Part shown: positions 33,401 to 48,700 of the stretch, in pieces
Layout of the letters: every line of letters starts with the position of its first letter
How positions within the stretch are numbered: the first letter of the stretch is position 1
DNA from: Sisyra terminalis
Taxonomy: Eukaryota > Arthropoda > Insecta > Neuroptera > Sisyridae
NCBI GenBank assembly: GCA_958496175.1
Contig: OY292280.1
Coordinates: 13,020,001 to 13,084,000 of the forward strand
Direction: 5' to 3'
Length of the DNA: 64,000 bases
Program-made: the position numbers and the translations under genes
The notes under the pieces: model-generated
Databases searched by the model: none
What the model was told of the DNA's origin: nothing
What the model saw: the letters and a program-made list of their open reading frames with translations, nothing else

Positions 33401-35871
33401 TTTTCACTCCACATCTCACGTAAGGACATTGTTTAATAATCCGTTGCGAAAATTAGCTGTTATAAGGAAAAGTCACCCCTCAAAAATGACCTTTTTTTCA
33501 AGCCAATTTGGTGCAAGCGTTTTCACCTCCTTAATTTCCCAATTTAATTTTCCAAGGATCTAGTGAACCAATGCTTATGATTTTTTGCATAGTGGTTAAG
33601 GATGATTTAATTTATAATATGCAATTCAATTTTGGCGAAACAAAACATCCCTTATATCCTTTTTATGCACTCGAAAATTGTCCTTTTTGAAACTTTGAAA
33701 CGATATTGCGGGTGTTCTTTTGCACACAGGATAAAAATTTTTTCACTCCACATCTCACGTAAGGACATTGTTTAATAATCCGTTGCGAAAATTAGCTGTT
33801 ATAAGGAAAAGTCACCCCTCAAAAATGACCTTTTTTTCAAGCCAATTTGGTGCAAGCGTTTTCACCTCCTTAATTTCCCAATTTAATTTTCCTAGGATCT
33901 AGTGAACCAATGCTTATGATTTTTTGCATAGTGGTTAAGGATGATTTAATTTATAATATGCAATTCAATTTTGGCGAAACAAAACATCCCTTATATCCTT
34001 TTTATGCACTCGAAAATTGTCCTTTTTGAAACTTTGAAACGATATTGCGGGTGTTCTTTTGCACACAGGATAAAAATTTTTTCACTCCACATCTCACGTA
34101 AGGACATTGTTTAATAATCCGTTGCGAAAATTAGCTGTTATAAGGAAAAGTCACCCCTCAAAAATGACCTTTTTTTCAAGCCAATTTGGTGCAAGCGTTT
34201 TCACCTCCTTAATTTCCCAATTTAATTTTCCTAGGATCTAGTGAACCAATGCTTATGATTTTTTGCATAGTGGTTAAGGATGATTTAATTTATAATATGC
34301 AATTCAATTTTGGCGAAACAAAACATCCCTTATATCCTTTTTATGCACTCGAAAATTGTCCTTTTTGAAACTTTGAATCGATATTGCGGGTGTTCTTTTG
34401 CACACAGGATAAAAAATTTTTCACTCCACATCTCACGTAAGGACATTGTTTAATAATCCGTTGCGAAAATTAGCTGTTATAAGGAAAAGTCACCCCTCAA
34501 AAATGACCTTTTTTTCAAGCCAATTTGGTGCAAGCGTTTTCACCTCCTTAATTTCCCAATTTAATTTTCCAAGGATCTAGTGAACCAATGCTTATGATTT
34601 TTTGCATAGTGGTTAAGGATGATTTAATTTATAATATGCAATTCAATTTTGGCGAAACAAAACATCCCTTATATCATTTTTATGCACTCGAAAATTGTCC
34701 TTTTTGAAACTTTGAAACGATATTGCGGGTGTTCTTTTGCACACAGGATAAAAATTTTTTCACTCCACATCTCACGTAAGGACATTGTTTAATAATCCGT
34801 TGCGAAAATTAGCTGTTATAAGGAAAAGTCACCCCTCAAAAATGACCTTTTTTTCAAGCCAATTTGGTGCAAGCGTTTTCACCTCCTTAATTTCCCAATT
34901 TAATTTTCCAAGGATCTAGTGAACCAATGCTTATGATTTTTTGCATAGTGGTTAAGGATGATTTAATTTATAATATGCAATTCAATTTTGGCGAAACAAA
35001 ACATCCCTTATATCCTTTTTATGCACTCGAAAATTGTCCTTTTTGAAACTTTGAAACGATATTGCGGGTGTTCTTTTGCACACAGGATAAAAATTTTTTC
35101 ACTCCACATCTCACGTAAGGACATTGTTTAATAATCCGTTGCGAAAATTAGCTGTTATAAGGAAAAGTCACCCCTCAAAAATGACCTTTTTTTCAAGCCA
35201 ATTTGGTGCAAGCGTTTTCACCTCCTTAATTTCCCAATTTAATTTTCCAAGGATCTAGTGAACCAATGCTTATGATTTTTTGCATAGTGGTTAAGGATGA
35301 TTTAATTTGTAATATGCAATTCAATTTTGGCGAAACAAAACATCCCTTATATCCTTTTTATGCACTCGAAAATTGTCCTTTTTGAAACTATGAAACGATA
35401 TTGCGGGTGTTCTTTTGCACACAGGATAAAAATTTTTTCACTCCACATCTCACGTAAGGACATTGTTTAATAATCCGTTGCGAAAATTAGCTGTTATAAG
35501 GAAAAGTCACCCCTCAAAAATGACCTTTTTTTCAAGCCAATTTGGTGCAAGCGTTTTCACCTCCTTAATTTCCCAATTTAATTTTCCAAGGATCTAGAGA
35601 ACCAATGCTTATGATTTTTTGCATAGTGGATAAGGATGATTTAATTTGTAATATGCAATTCAATTTTGGCGAAACAAAACATCCCTTATATCCTTTTTAT
35701 GCACTCGAAAATTGTCCTTTTTGAAACTTTGAAACGATATTGCGGGTGTTCTTTTGCACACAGGATAAAAATTTTTTCACTCCACATCTCACGTAAGGAC
35801 ATTGTTTAATAATCCGTTGCGAAAATTAGCTGTTATAAGGAAAAGTCACCCCTCAAAAATGACCTTTTTTT
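30448..35871 (+). repeat. 10-monomer (3,390-bp) higher-order repeat in the satellite
   Basis: Monomers 30448-32481 (CCTAGG; CCTAGG + TTTGAATCG; TATCATTTTTATG; plain; GAAACTATGAAAC; GTGGATAAGG) recur in the same order at 33838-35871, offset exactly ten monomers. A three-monomer subset also occurs at 32821-33837. Confidence 0.8.
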
Positions 35872-38800
35872 CAAGCCAATTTGGTGCAAGCGTTTTCACC
35901 TCCTTAATTTCCCAATTTAATTTTCCAAGGATCTAGTGAACCAATGCTTATGATTTTTTGCATAGTGGTTAAGGATGATTTAATTTATAATATGCAATTC
36001 AATTTTGGCGAAACAAAACATCCCTTATATCCTATTTATGCACTCGAAAATTGTCCTTTTTGAAACTTTGAAACGATATTGCGGGTGTTCTTTTGCACAC
36101 AGGATAAAAATTTTTTCACTCCACATCTCACGTAAGGACATTGTTTAATAATCCGTTGCGAAAATTAGCTGTTATAAGGAAAAGTCACCCCTCAAAAATG
36201 ACCTTTTTTTCAAGCCAATTTGGTGCAAGCGTTTTCACCTCCTTAATTTCCCAATTTAATTTTCCAAGGATCTAGTGAACCAATGCTTATGATTTTTTGC
36301 ATAGTGGTTAAGGATGATTTAATTTGTAATATACAATTCAATTTTGGCGAAACAAAGCATCCCTTATATCCTTTTTATGCACTCGAAAATTGTCCTTTTT
36401 GAAACTTTGAAACGATATTGCGGGTGTTCTTTTGCACACAGGATAAAAATTTTTTCACTCCACATCTCACGTAAGGACATTGTTTAATAATCCGTTGCGA
36501 AAATTAGCTGTTATAAGGAAAAGTCACCCCTCAAAAATGACCTTTTTTTCAAGCCAATTTGGTGCAAGCGTTTTCACCTCCTTAATTTCCCAATTTAATT
36601 TTCCAAGGATCTAGTGAACCAATGCTTATGATTTTTTGCATAGTGGTTAAGGATGATTTAATTTGTAATATGCAATTCAATTTTGGCGAAACAAAACATC
36701 CCTTATATCCTTTTTATGCACTCGAAAATTGTCCTTTTTGAAACTTTGAAACGATATTGCGGGTGTTCTTTTGCACACAGGATAAAAATTTTTTCACTCC
36801 ACATCTCACGTAAGGACATTGTTTAATAATCCGTTGCGAAAATTAGCTGTTATAAGGAAAAGTCACCCCTCAAAAATGACCTTTTTTTCAAGCCAATTTG
36901 GTGCAAGCGTTTTCACCTCCTTAATTTCCCAATTTAATTTTCCAAGGATCTAGTGAACCAATGCTTATGATTTTTTGCATAGTGGTTAAGGATGATTTAA
37001 TTTGTAATATGCAATTCAATTTTGGCGAAACAAAACATCCCTTATATCCTTTTTATGCACTCGAAAATTGTCCTTTTTGAAACTTTGAAACGATATTGCG
37101 GGTGTTCTTTTGCACACAGGATAAAAATTTTTTCACTCCACATCTCACGTAAGGACATTGTTTTATAATCCGTTGCGAAAATTAGCTGTTATAAGGAAAA
37201 GTCACCCCTCAAAAATGACCTTTTTTTCAAGCCAATTTGGTGCAAGCGTTTTCACCTCCTTAATTTCCCAATTTAATTTTCCAAGGATCTAGTGAACCAA
37301 TGCTTATGATTTTTTGCATAGTGGTTAAGGATGATTTAATTTATAATATGCAATTCAATTTTGGCGAAACAAAACATCCCTTATATCCTATTTATGCACT
37401 CGAAAATTGTCCTTTTTGAAACTTTGAAACGATATTGCGGGTGTTCTTTTGCACACAGGATAAAAATTTTTTCACTCCACATCTCACGTAAGGACATTGT
37501 TTAATAATCCGTTGCGAAAATTAGCTGTTATAAGGAAAAGTCACCCCTCAAAAATGACCTTTTTTTCAAGCCAATTTGGTGCAAGCGTTTTCACCTCCTT
37601 AATTTCCCAATTTAATTTTCCAAGGATCTAGTGAACCAATGCTTATGATTTTTTGCATAGTGGATAAGGATGATTTAATTTGTAATATGCAATTCAATTT
37701 TGGCGAAACAAAACATCCCTTATATCCTTTTTATGCACTCGAAAATTGTCCTTTTTGAAACTTTGAAACGATATTGCGGGTGTTCTTTTGCACACAGGAT
37801 AAAAATTTTTTCACTCCACATCTCACGTAAGGACATTGTTTAATAATCCGTTGCGAAAATTAGCTGTTATAAGGAAAAGTCACCCCTCAAAAATGACCTT
37901 TTTTTCAAGCCAATTTGGTGCAAGCGTTTTCACCTCCTTAATTTCCCAATTTAATTTTCCAAGGATCTAGTGAACCAATGCTTATGATTTTTTGCATAGT
38001 GGTTAAGGATGATTTAATTTATAATATGCAATTCAATTTTGGCGAAACAAAACATCCCTTATATCCTATTTATGCACTCGAAAATTGTCCTTTTTGAAAC
38101 TTAGAAACGATATTGCGGGTGTTCTTTTGCACACAGGATAAAAATTTTTTCACTCCACATCTCACGTAAGGACATTGTTTAATAATCCGTTGCGAAAATT
38201 AGCTGTTATAAGGAAAAGTCACCCCTCAAAAATGACCTTTTTTTCAAGCCAATTTGGTGCAAGCGTTTTCACCTCCTTAATTTCCCAATTTAATTTTCCA
38301 AGGATCTAGTGAACCAATGCTTATGATTTTTTGCATAGTGGTTAAGGATGATTTAATTTATAATATGCAATTCAATTTTGGCGAAACAAAACATCCCTTA
38401 TATCCTTTTTATGCACTCGAAAATTGTCCTTTTTGAAACTTTGAAACGATATTGCGGGTGTTCTTTTGCACACAGGATAAAAATTTTTTCACTCCACATC
38501 TCACGTAAGGACATTGTTTAATAATCCGTTGCGAAAATTAGCTGTTATAAGGAAAAGTCACCCCTCAAAAATGACCTTTTTTTCAAGCCAATTTGGTGCA
38601 AGCGTTTTCACCTCCTTAATTTCCCAATTTAATTTTCCAAGGATCTAGTGAACCAATGCTTATGATTTTTTGCATAGTGGATAAGGATGATTTAATTTGT
38701 AATATGCAATTCAATTTTGGCGAAACAAAACATCCCTTATATCCTTTTTATGCACTCGAAAATTGTCCTTTTTGAAACTTTGAAACGATATTGCGGGTGT

Positions 38801-39261
38801 TCTTTTGCACACAGGATAAAAATTTTTTCACTCCACATCTCACGTAAGGACATTGTTTAATAATCCGTTGCGAAAATTAGCTGTTATAAGGAAAAGTCAC
38901 CCCTCAAAAATGACCTTTTTTTCAAGCCAATTTGGTGCAAGCGTTTTCACCTCCTTAATTTCCCAATTTAATTTTCCAAGGATCTAGTGAACCAATGCTT
39001 ATGATTTTTTGCATAGTGGTTAAGGATGATTTAATTTATAATATGCAATTCAATTTTGGCGAAACAAAACATCCCTTATATCCTATTTATGCACTCGAAA
39101 ATTGTCCTTTTTGAAACTATGAAACGATATTGCGGGTGTTCTTTTGCACACAGGATAAAAATTTTTTCACTCCACATCTCACGTAAGGACATTGTTTAAT
39201 AATCCGTTGCGAAAATTAGCTGTTATAAGGAAAAGTCACCCCTCAAAAATGACCTTTTTTT

Positions 39262-42200
39262 CAAGCCAATTTGGTGCAAGCGTTTTCACCTCCTTAATTT
39301 CCCAATTTAATTTTCCAAGGATCTAGTGAACCAATGCTTATGATTTTTTGCATAGTGGATAAGGATGATTTAATTTGTAATATGCAATTCAATTTTGGCG
39401 AAACAAAACATCCCTTATATCCTTTTTATGCACTCGAAAATTGTCCTTTTTGAAACTTTGAAACGATATTGCGGGTGTTCTTTTGCACACAGGATAAAAA
39501 TTTTTTCACTCCACATCTCACGTAAGGACATTGTTTAATAATCCGTTGCGAAAATTAGCTGTTATAAGGAAAAGTCACCCCTCAAAAATGACCTTTTTTT
39601 CAAGCCAATTTGGTGCAAGCGTTTTCACCTCCTTAATTTCCCAATTTAATTTTCCAAGGATCTAGTGAACCAATGCTTATGATTTTTTGCATAGTGGTTA
39701 AGGATGATTTAATTTATAATATGCAATTCAATTTTGGCGAAACAAAACATCCCTTATATCCTATTTATGCACTCGAAAATTGTCCTTTTTGAAACTTTGA
39801 AACGATATTGCGGGTGTTCTTTTGCACACAGGATAAAAATTTTTTCACTCCACATCTCACGTAAGGACATTGTTTAATAATCCGTTGCGAAAATTAGCTG
39901 TTATAAGGAAAAGTCACCCCTCAAAAATGACCTTTTTTTCAAGCCAATTTGGTGCAAGCGTTTTCACCTCCTTAATTTCCCAATTTAATTTTCCAAGGAT
40001 CTAGTGAACCAATGCTTATGATTTTTTGCATAGTGGTTAAGGATGATTTAATTTGTAATATACAATTCAATTTTGGCGAAACAAAGCATCCCTTATATCC
40101 TTTTTATGCACTCGAAAATTGTCCTTTTTGAAACTTTGAAACGATATTGCGGGTGTTCTTTTGCACACAGGATAAAAATTTTTTCACTCCACATCTCACG
40201 TAAGGACATTGTTTAATAATCCGTTGCGAAAATTAGCTGTTATAAGGAAAAGTCACCCCTCAAAAATGACCTTTTTTTCAAGCCAATTTGGTGCAAGCGT
40301 TTTCACCTCCTTAATTTCCCAATTTAATTTTCCAAGGATCTAGTGAACCAATGCTTATGATTTTTTGCATAGTGGTTAAGGATGATTTAATTTGTAATAT
40401 GCAATTCAATTTTGGCGAAACAAAACATCCCTTATATCCTTTTTATGCACTCGAAAATTGTCCTTTTTGAAACTTTGAAACGATATTGCGGGTGTTCTTT
40501 TGCACACAGGATAAAAATTTTTTCACTCCACATCTCACGTAAGGACATTGTTTAATAATCCGTTGCGAAAATTAGCTGTTATAAGGAAAAGTCACCCCTC
40601 AAAAATGACCTTTTTTTCAAGCCAATTTGGTGCAAGCGTTTTCACCTCCTTAATTTCCCAATTTAATTTTCCAAGGATCTAGTGAACCAATGCTTATGAT
40701 TTTTTGCATAGTGGTTAAGGATGATTTAATTTGTAATATGCAATTCAATTTTGGCGAAACAAAACATCCCTTATATCCTTTTTATGCACTCGAAAATTGT
40801 CCTTTTTGAAACTTTGAAACGATATTGCGGGTGTTCTTTTGCACACAGGATAAAAATTTTTTCACTCCACATCTCACGTAAGGACATTGTTTAATAATCC
40901 GTTGCGAAAATTAGCTGTTATAAGGAAAAGTCACCCCTCAAAAATGACCTTTTTTTCAAGCCAATTTGGTGCAAGCGTTTTCACCTCCTTAATTTCCCAA
41001 TTTAATTTTCCAAGGATCTAGTGAACCAATGCTTATGATTTTTTGCATAGTGGTTAAGGATGATTTAATTTATAATATGCAATTCAATTTTGGCGAAACA
41101 AAACATCCCTTATATCCTATTTATGCACTCGAAAATTGTCCTTTTTGAAACTTTGAAACGATATTGCGGGTGTTCTTTTGCACACAGGATAAAAATTTTT
41201 TCACTCCACATCTCACGTAAGGACATTGTTTAATAATCCGTTGCGAAAATTAGCTGTTATAAGGAAAAGTCACCCCTCAAAAATGACCTTTTTTTCAAGC
41301 CAATTTGGTGCAAGCGTTTTCACCTCCTTAATTTCCCAATTTAATTTTCCAAGGATCTAGTGAACCAATGCTTATGATTTTTTGCATAGTGGATAAGGAT
41401 GATTTAATTTGTAATATGCAATTCAATTTTGGCGAAACAAAACATCCCTTATATCCTTTTTATGCACTCGAAAATTGTCCTTTTTGAAACTTTGAAACGA
41501 TATTGCGGGTGTTCTTTTGCACACAGGATAAAAATTTTTTCACTCCACATCTCACGTAAGGACATTGTTTAATAATCCGTTGCGAAAATTAGCTGTTATA
41601 AGGAAAAGTCACCCCTCAAAAATGACCTTTTTTTCAAGCCAATTTGGTGCAAGCGTTTTCACCTCCTTAATTTCCCAATTTAATTTTCCAAGGATCTAGT
41701 GAACCAATGCTTATGATTTTTTGCATAGTGGTTAAGGATGATTTAATTTATAATATGCAATTCAATTTTGGCGAAACAAAACATCCCTTATATCCTATTT
41801 ATGCACTCGAAAATTGTCCTTTTTGAAACTTAGAAACGATATTGCGGGTGTTCTTTTGCACACAGGATAAAAATTTTTTCACTCCACATCTCACGTAAGG
41901 ACATTGTTTAATAATCCGTTGCGAAAATTAGCTGTTATAAGGAAAAGTCACCCCTCAAAAATGACCTTTTTTTCAAGCCAATTTGGTGCAAGCGTTTTCA
42001 CCTCCTTAATTTCCCAATTTAATTTTCCAAGGATCTAGTGAACCAATGCTTATGATTTTTTGCATAGTGGTTAAGGATGATTTAATTTATAATATGCAAT
42101 TCAATTTTGGCGAAACAAAACATCCCTTATATCCTTTTTATGCACTCGAAAATTGTCCTTTTTGAAACTTTGAAACGATATTGCGGGTGTTCTTTTGCAC

Positions 42201-45200
42201 ACAGGATAAAAATTTTTTCACTCCACATCTCACGTAAGGACATTGTTTAATAATCCGTTGCGAAAATTAGCTGTTATAAGGAAAAGTCACCCCTCAAAAA
42301 TGACCTTTTTTTCAAGCCAATTTGGTGCAAGCGTTTTCACCTCCTTAATTTCCCAATTTAATTTTCCAAGGATCTAGTGAACCAATGCTTATGATTTTTT
42401 GCATAGTGGTTAAGGATGATTTAATTTGTAATATGCAATTCAATTTTGGCGAAACAAAACATCCCTTATATCCTTTTTATGCACTCGAAAATTGTCCTTT
42501 TTGAAACTTTGAAACGATATTGCGGGTGTTCTTTTGCACACAGGATAAAAATTTTTTCACTCCACATCTCACGTAAGGACATTGTTTAATAATCCGTTGC
42601 GAAAATTAGCTGTTATAAGGAAAAGTCACCCCTCAAAAATGACCTTTTTTTCAAGCCAATTTGGTGCAAGCGTTTTCACCTCCTTAATTTCCCAATTTAA
42701 TTTTCCAAGGATCTAGTGAACCAATGCTTATGATTTTTTGCATAGTGGTTAAGGATGATTTAATTTGTAATATGCAATTCAATTTTGGCGAAACAAAACA
42801 TCCCTTATATCCTTTTTATGCACTCGAAAATTGTCCTTTTTGAAACTTTGAAACGATATTGCGGGTGTTCTTTTGCACACAGGATAAAAATTTTTTCACT
42901 CCACATCTCACGTAAGGACATTGTTTAATAATCCGTTGCGAAAATTAGCTGTTATAAGGAAAAGTCACCCCTCAAAAATGACCTTTTTTTCAAGCCAATT
43001 TGGTGCAAGCGTTTTCACCTCCTTAATTTCCCAATTTAATTTTCCAAGGATCTAGTGAACCAATGCTTATGATTTTTTGCATAGTGGTTAAGGATGATTT
43101 AATTTGTAATATACAATTCAATTTTGGCGAAACAAAGCATCCCTTATATCCTTTTTATGCACTCGAAAATTGTCCTTTTTGAAACTTTGAAACGATATTG
43201 CGGGTGTTCTTTTGCACACAGGATAAAAATTTTTTCACTCCACATCTCACGTAAGGACATTGTTTAATAATCCGTTGCGAAAATTAGCTGTTATAAGGAA
43301 AAGTCACCCCTCAAAAATGACCTTTTTTTCAAGCCAATTTGGTGCAAGCGTTTTCACCTCCTTAATTTCCCAATTTAATTTTCCAAGGATCTAGTGAACC
43401 AATGCTTATGATTTTTTGCATAGTGGTTAAGGATGATTTAATTTGTAATATACAATTCAATTTTGGCGAAACAAAGCATCCCTTATATCCTTTTTATGCA
43501 CTCGAAAATTGTCCTTTTTGAAACTTTGAAACGATATTGCGGGTGTTCTTTTGCACACAGGATAAAAAATTTTTCACTCCACATCTCACGTAAGGACATT
43601 GTTTAATAATCCGTTGCGAAAATTAGCTGTTATAAGGAAAAGTCACCCCTCAAAAATGACCTTTTTTTCAAGCCAATTTGGTGCAAGCGTTTTCACCTCC
43701 TTAATTTCCCAATTAAATTTTCCAAGGATCTAGTGAACCAATGCTTATGATTTTTTGCATAGTGGTTAAGGATGATTTAATTTATAATATGCAATTCAAT
43801 TTTGGCGAAACAAAACATCCCTTATATCCTTTTTATGCACTCGAAAATTGTCCTTTTTGAAACTTTGAAACGATATTGCGGGTGTTCTTTTGCACACAGG
43901 ATAAAAATTTTTTCACTCCACATCTCACGTAAGGACATTGTTTAATAATCCGTTGCGAAAATTAGCTGTTATAAGGAAAAGTCACCCCTCAAAAATGACC
44001 TTTTTTTCAAGCCAATTTGGTGCAAGCGTTTTCACCTCCTTAATTTCCCAATTTAATTTTCCAAGGATCTAGTGAACCAATGCTTATGATTTTTTGCATA
44101 GTGGTTAAGGATGATTTAATTTGTAATATGCAATTCAATTTTGGCGAAACAAAACATCCCTTATATCCTTTTTATGCACTCGAAAATTGTCCTTTTTGAA
44201 ACTTTGAAACGATATTGCGGGTGTTCTTTTGCACACAGGATAAAAATTTTTTCACTCCACATCTCACGTAAGGACAGTGTTTAATAATCATTTGCGAAAA
44301 TTAGCTGTTATAAGGAAAAGTCACCCCTCAAAAATGACCTTTTTTTCAAGCCAATTTGGTGCAAGCGTTTTCACCTCCTTAATTTCCCAATTTAATTTTC
44401 CAAGGATCTAGTGAACCAATGCTTATGATTTTTTGCATAGTGGTTAAGGATGATTTAATTTATAATATGCAATTCAATTTTGGCGAAACAAAACATCCCT
44501 TATATCCTTTTTATGCACTTGAAAATTGTCCTTTTTGAAACTTTGAAACGATATTGCGGGTGTTCTTTTGCACACAGGATAAAAATTTTTTCACTCCACA
44601 TCTCACGTAAGGACATTGTTTAATAATCCGTTGCGAAAATTAGCTGTTATAAGGAAAAGTCACCCCTCAAAAATGACCTTTTTTTCAAGCCAATTTGGTG
44701 CAAGCGTTTTCACCTCCTTAATTTCCCAATTTAATTTTCCAAGGATCTAGTGAACCAATGCTTATGATTTTTTGCATAGTGGTTAAGGATGATTTAATTT
44801 GTAATATGCAATTCAATTTTGGCGAAACAAAACATCCCTTATATCCTTTTTATGCACTCGAAAATTGTCCTTTTTGAAACTTTGAAACGATATTGCGGGT
44901 GTTCTTTTGCACACAGGATAAAAATTTTTTCACTCCACATCTCACGTAAGGACATTGTTTAATAATCCGTTGCGAAAATTAGCTGTTATAAGGAAAAGTC
45001 ACCCCTCAAAAATGACCTTTTTTTCAAGCCAATTTGGTGCAAGCGTTTTCACCTCCTTAATTTCCCAATTTAATTTTCCAAGGATCTAGTGAACCAATGC
45101 TTATGATTTTTTGCATAGTGGTTAAGGATGATTTAATTTGTAATATGCAATTCAATTTTGGCGAAACAAAACATCCCTTATATCCTTTTTATGCACTCGA

Positions 45201-45702
45201 AAATTGTCCTTTTTGAAACTTTGAAACGATATTGCGGGTGTTCTTTTGCACACAGGATAAAAATTTTTTCACTCCACATCTCACGTAAGGACATTGTTTA
45301 ATAATCCGTTGCGAAAATTAGCTGTTATAAGGAAAAGTCACCCCTCAAAAATGACCTTTTTTTCAAGCCAATTTGGTGCAAGCGTTTTCACCTCCTTAAT
45401 TTCCCAATTTAATTTTCCAAGGATCTAGTGAACCAATGCTTATGATTTTTTGCATAGTGGTTAAGGATGATTTAATTTGTAATATACAATTCAATTTTGG
45501 CGAAACAAAGCATCCCTTATATCCTTTTTATGCACTCGAAAATTGTCCTTTTTGAAACTTTGAAACGATATTGCGGGTGTTCTTTTGCACACAGGATAAA
45601 AATTTTTTCACTCCACATCTCACGTAAGGACATTGTTTAATAATCCGTTGCGAAAATTAGCTGTTATAAGGAAAAGTCACCCCTCAAAAATGACCTTTTT
45701 TT
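39262..45702 (+). repeat. 19-monomer block duplicated within the satellite (copy B)
   Basis: Carries the same ordered variants as 23668-30447: the AATATACAATT type at 39940, 42991, 43330 and 45364, GAAACTTAGAAAC at 41635, CCCAATTAAATT at 43669, and GCACTTGAAAA at 44347. Its first nine monomers also match 35533-38583, so part of the block exists three times. Private differences (CCTATTTATG at 40957; GGACAGTG with AATCATTTG in the monomer at 44008) date from after the duplication. Confidence 0.85.
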
Positions 45703-48700
45703 CAAGCCAATTTGGTGCAAGCGTTTTCACCTCCTTAATTTCCCAATTTAATTTTCCTAGGATCTAGTGAACCAATGCTTATGATTTTTTGCATAGTGGT
45801 TAAGGATGATTTAATTTATAATATGCAATTCAATTTTGGCGAAACAAAACATCCCTTATATCCTTTTTATGCACTCGAAAATTGTCCTTTTTGAAACTTT
45901 GAATCGATATTGCGGGTGTTCTTTTGCACACAGGATAAAAAATTTTTCACTCCACATCTCACGTAAGGACATTGTTTAATAATCCGTTGCGAAAATTAGC
46001 TGTTATAAGGAAAAGTCACCCCTCAAAAATGACCTTTTTTTCAAGCCAATTTGGTGCAAGCGTTTTCACCTCCTTAATTTCCCAATTTAATTTTCCAAGG
46101 ATCTAGTGAACCAATGCTTATGATTTTTTGCATAGTGGTTAAGGATGATTTAATTTATAATATGCAATTCAATTTTGGCGAAACAAAACATCCCTTATAT
46201 CCTTTTTATGCACTCGAAAATTGTCCTTTTTGAAACTTTGAAACGATATTGCGGGTGTTCTTTTGCACACAGGATAAAAATTTTTTCACTCCACATCACA
46301 CGTAAGGACATTGTTTAATAATCCGTTGCGAAAATTAGCTGTTATAAGGAAAAGTCACCCCTCAAAAATGACCTTTTTTTCAAGCCAATTTGGTGCAGGC
46401 GTTTTCACCTCCTTAATTTCCCAATTTAATTTTCCAAGGATCTAGTGAACCAATGCTTATGATTTTTTGCATAGTGGTTAAGGATGATTTAATTTGTAAT
46501 ATGCAATTCAATTTTGGCGAAACAAAACATCCCTTATATCCTTTTTATGCACTCGAAAATTGTCCTTTTTGAAACTTTGAAACGATATTGCGGGTGTTCT
46601 TTTGCACACAGGATAAAAATTTTTTCACTCCACATCTCACGTAAGGACATTGTTTAATAATCCGTTGCGAAAATTAGCTGTTATAAGGAAAAGTCACCCC
46701 TCAAAAATGACCTTTTTTTCAAGCCAATTTGGTGCAAGCGTTTTCACCTCCTTAATTTCCCAATTTAATTTTCCAAGGATCTAGTGAACCAATGCTTATG
46801 ATTTTTTGCATAGTGGTTAAGGATGATTTAATTTGTAATATACAATTCAATTTTGGCGAAACAAAGCATCCCTTATATCCTTTTTATGCACTCGAAAATT
46901 GTCCTTTTTGAAACTTTGAAACGATATTGCGGGTGTTCTTTTGCACACAGGATAAAAATTTTTTCACTCCACATCTCACGTAAGGACATTGTTTAATAAT
47001 CCGTTGCGAAAATTAGCTGTTATAAGGAAAAGTCACCCCTCAAAAATGACCTTTTTTTCAAGCCAATTTGGTGCAAGCGTTTTCACCTCCTTAATTTCCC
47101 AATTTAATTTTCCTAGGATCTAGTGAACCAATGCTTATGATTTTTTGCATAGTGGTTAAGGATGATTTAATTTATAATATGCAATTCAATTTTGGCGAAA
47201 CAAAACATCCCTTATATCCTTTTTATGCACTCGAAAATTGTCCTTTTTGAAACTTTGAAACGATATTGCGGGTGTTCTTTTGCACACAGGATAAAAATTT
47301 TTTCACTCCACATCTCACGTAAGGACATTGTTTAATAATCCGTTGCGAAAATTAGCTGTTATAAGGAAAAGTCACCCCTCAAAAATGACCTTTTTTTCAA
47401 GCCAATTTGGTGCAGGCGTTTTCACCTCCTTAATTTCCCAATTTAATTTTCCAAGGATCTAGTGAACCAATGCTTATGATTTTTTGCATAGTGGTTAAGG
47501 ATGATTTAATTTATAATATGCAATTCAATTTTGGCGAAACAAAACATCCCTTATATCCTTTTTATGCACTCGAAAATTGTCCTTTTTGAAACTTTGAAAC
47601 GATATTGCGGGTGTTCTTTTGCACACAGGATAAAAATTTTTTCACTCCACATCTCACGTAAGGACATTGTTTAATAATCCGTTGCGAAAATTAGCTGTTA
47701 TAAGGAAAAGTCACCCCTCAAAAATGACCTTTTTTTCAAGCCAATTTGGTGCAAGCGTTTTCACCTCCTTAATTTCCCAATTTAATTTTCCTAGGATCTA
47801 GTGAACCAATGCTTATGATTTTTTGCATAGTGGTTAAGGATGATTTAATTTATAATATGCAATTCAATTTTGGCGAAACAAAACATCCCTTATATCCTTT
47901 TTATGCACTCGAAAATTGTCCTTTTTGAAACTTTGAATCGATATTGCGGGTGTTCTTTTGCACACAGGATAAAAAATTTTTCACTCCACATCTCACGTAA
48001 GGACATTGTTTAATAATCCGTTGCGAAAATTAGCTGTTATAAGGAAAAGTCACCCCTCAAAAATGACCTTTTTTTCAAGCCAATTTGGTGCAAGCGTTTT
48101 CACCTCCTTAATTTCCCAATTTAATTTTCCAAGGATCTAGTGAACCAATGCTTATGATTTTTTGCATAGTGGTTAAGGATGATTTAATTTATAATATGCA
48201 ATTCAATTTTGGCGAAACAAAACATCCCTTATATCCTTTTTATGCACTCGAAAATTGTCCTTTTTGAAACTTTGAAACGATATTGCGGGTGTTCTTTTGC
48301 ACACAGGATAAAAAATTTTTCACTCCACATCTCACGTAAGGACATTGTTTAATAATCCGTTGCGAAAATTAGCTGTTATAAGGAAAAGTCACCCCTCAAA
48401 AATGATCTTTTTTTCAAGCCAATTTGGTGCAAGCGTTTTCACCTCCTTAATTTCCCAATTTAATTTTCCAAGGATCTAGTGAACCAATGCTTATGATTTT
48501 TTGCATAGTGGTTAAGGATGATTTAATTTATAATATGCAATTCAATTTTGGCGAAACAAAACATCCCTTATATCCTTTTTATGCACTCGAAAATTGTCCT
48601 TTTTGAAACTTTGAAACGATATTGCGGGTGTTCTTTTGCACACAGGATAAAAATTTTTTCACTCCACATCTCACGTAAGGACATTGTTTAATAATCCGTT

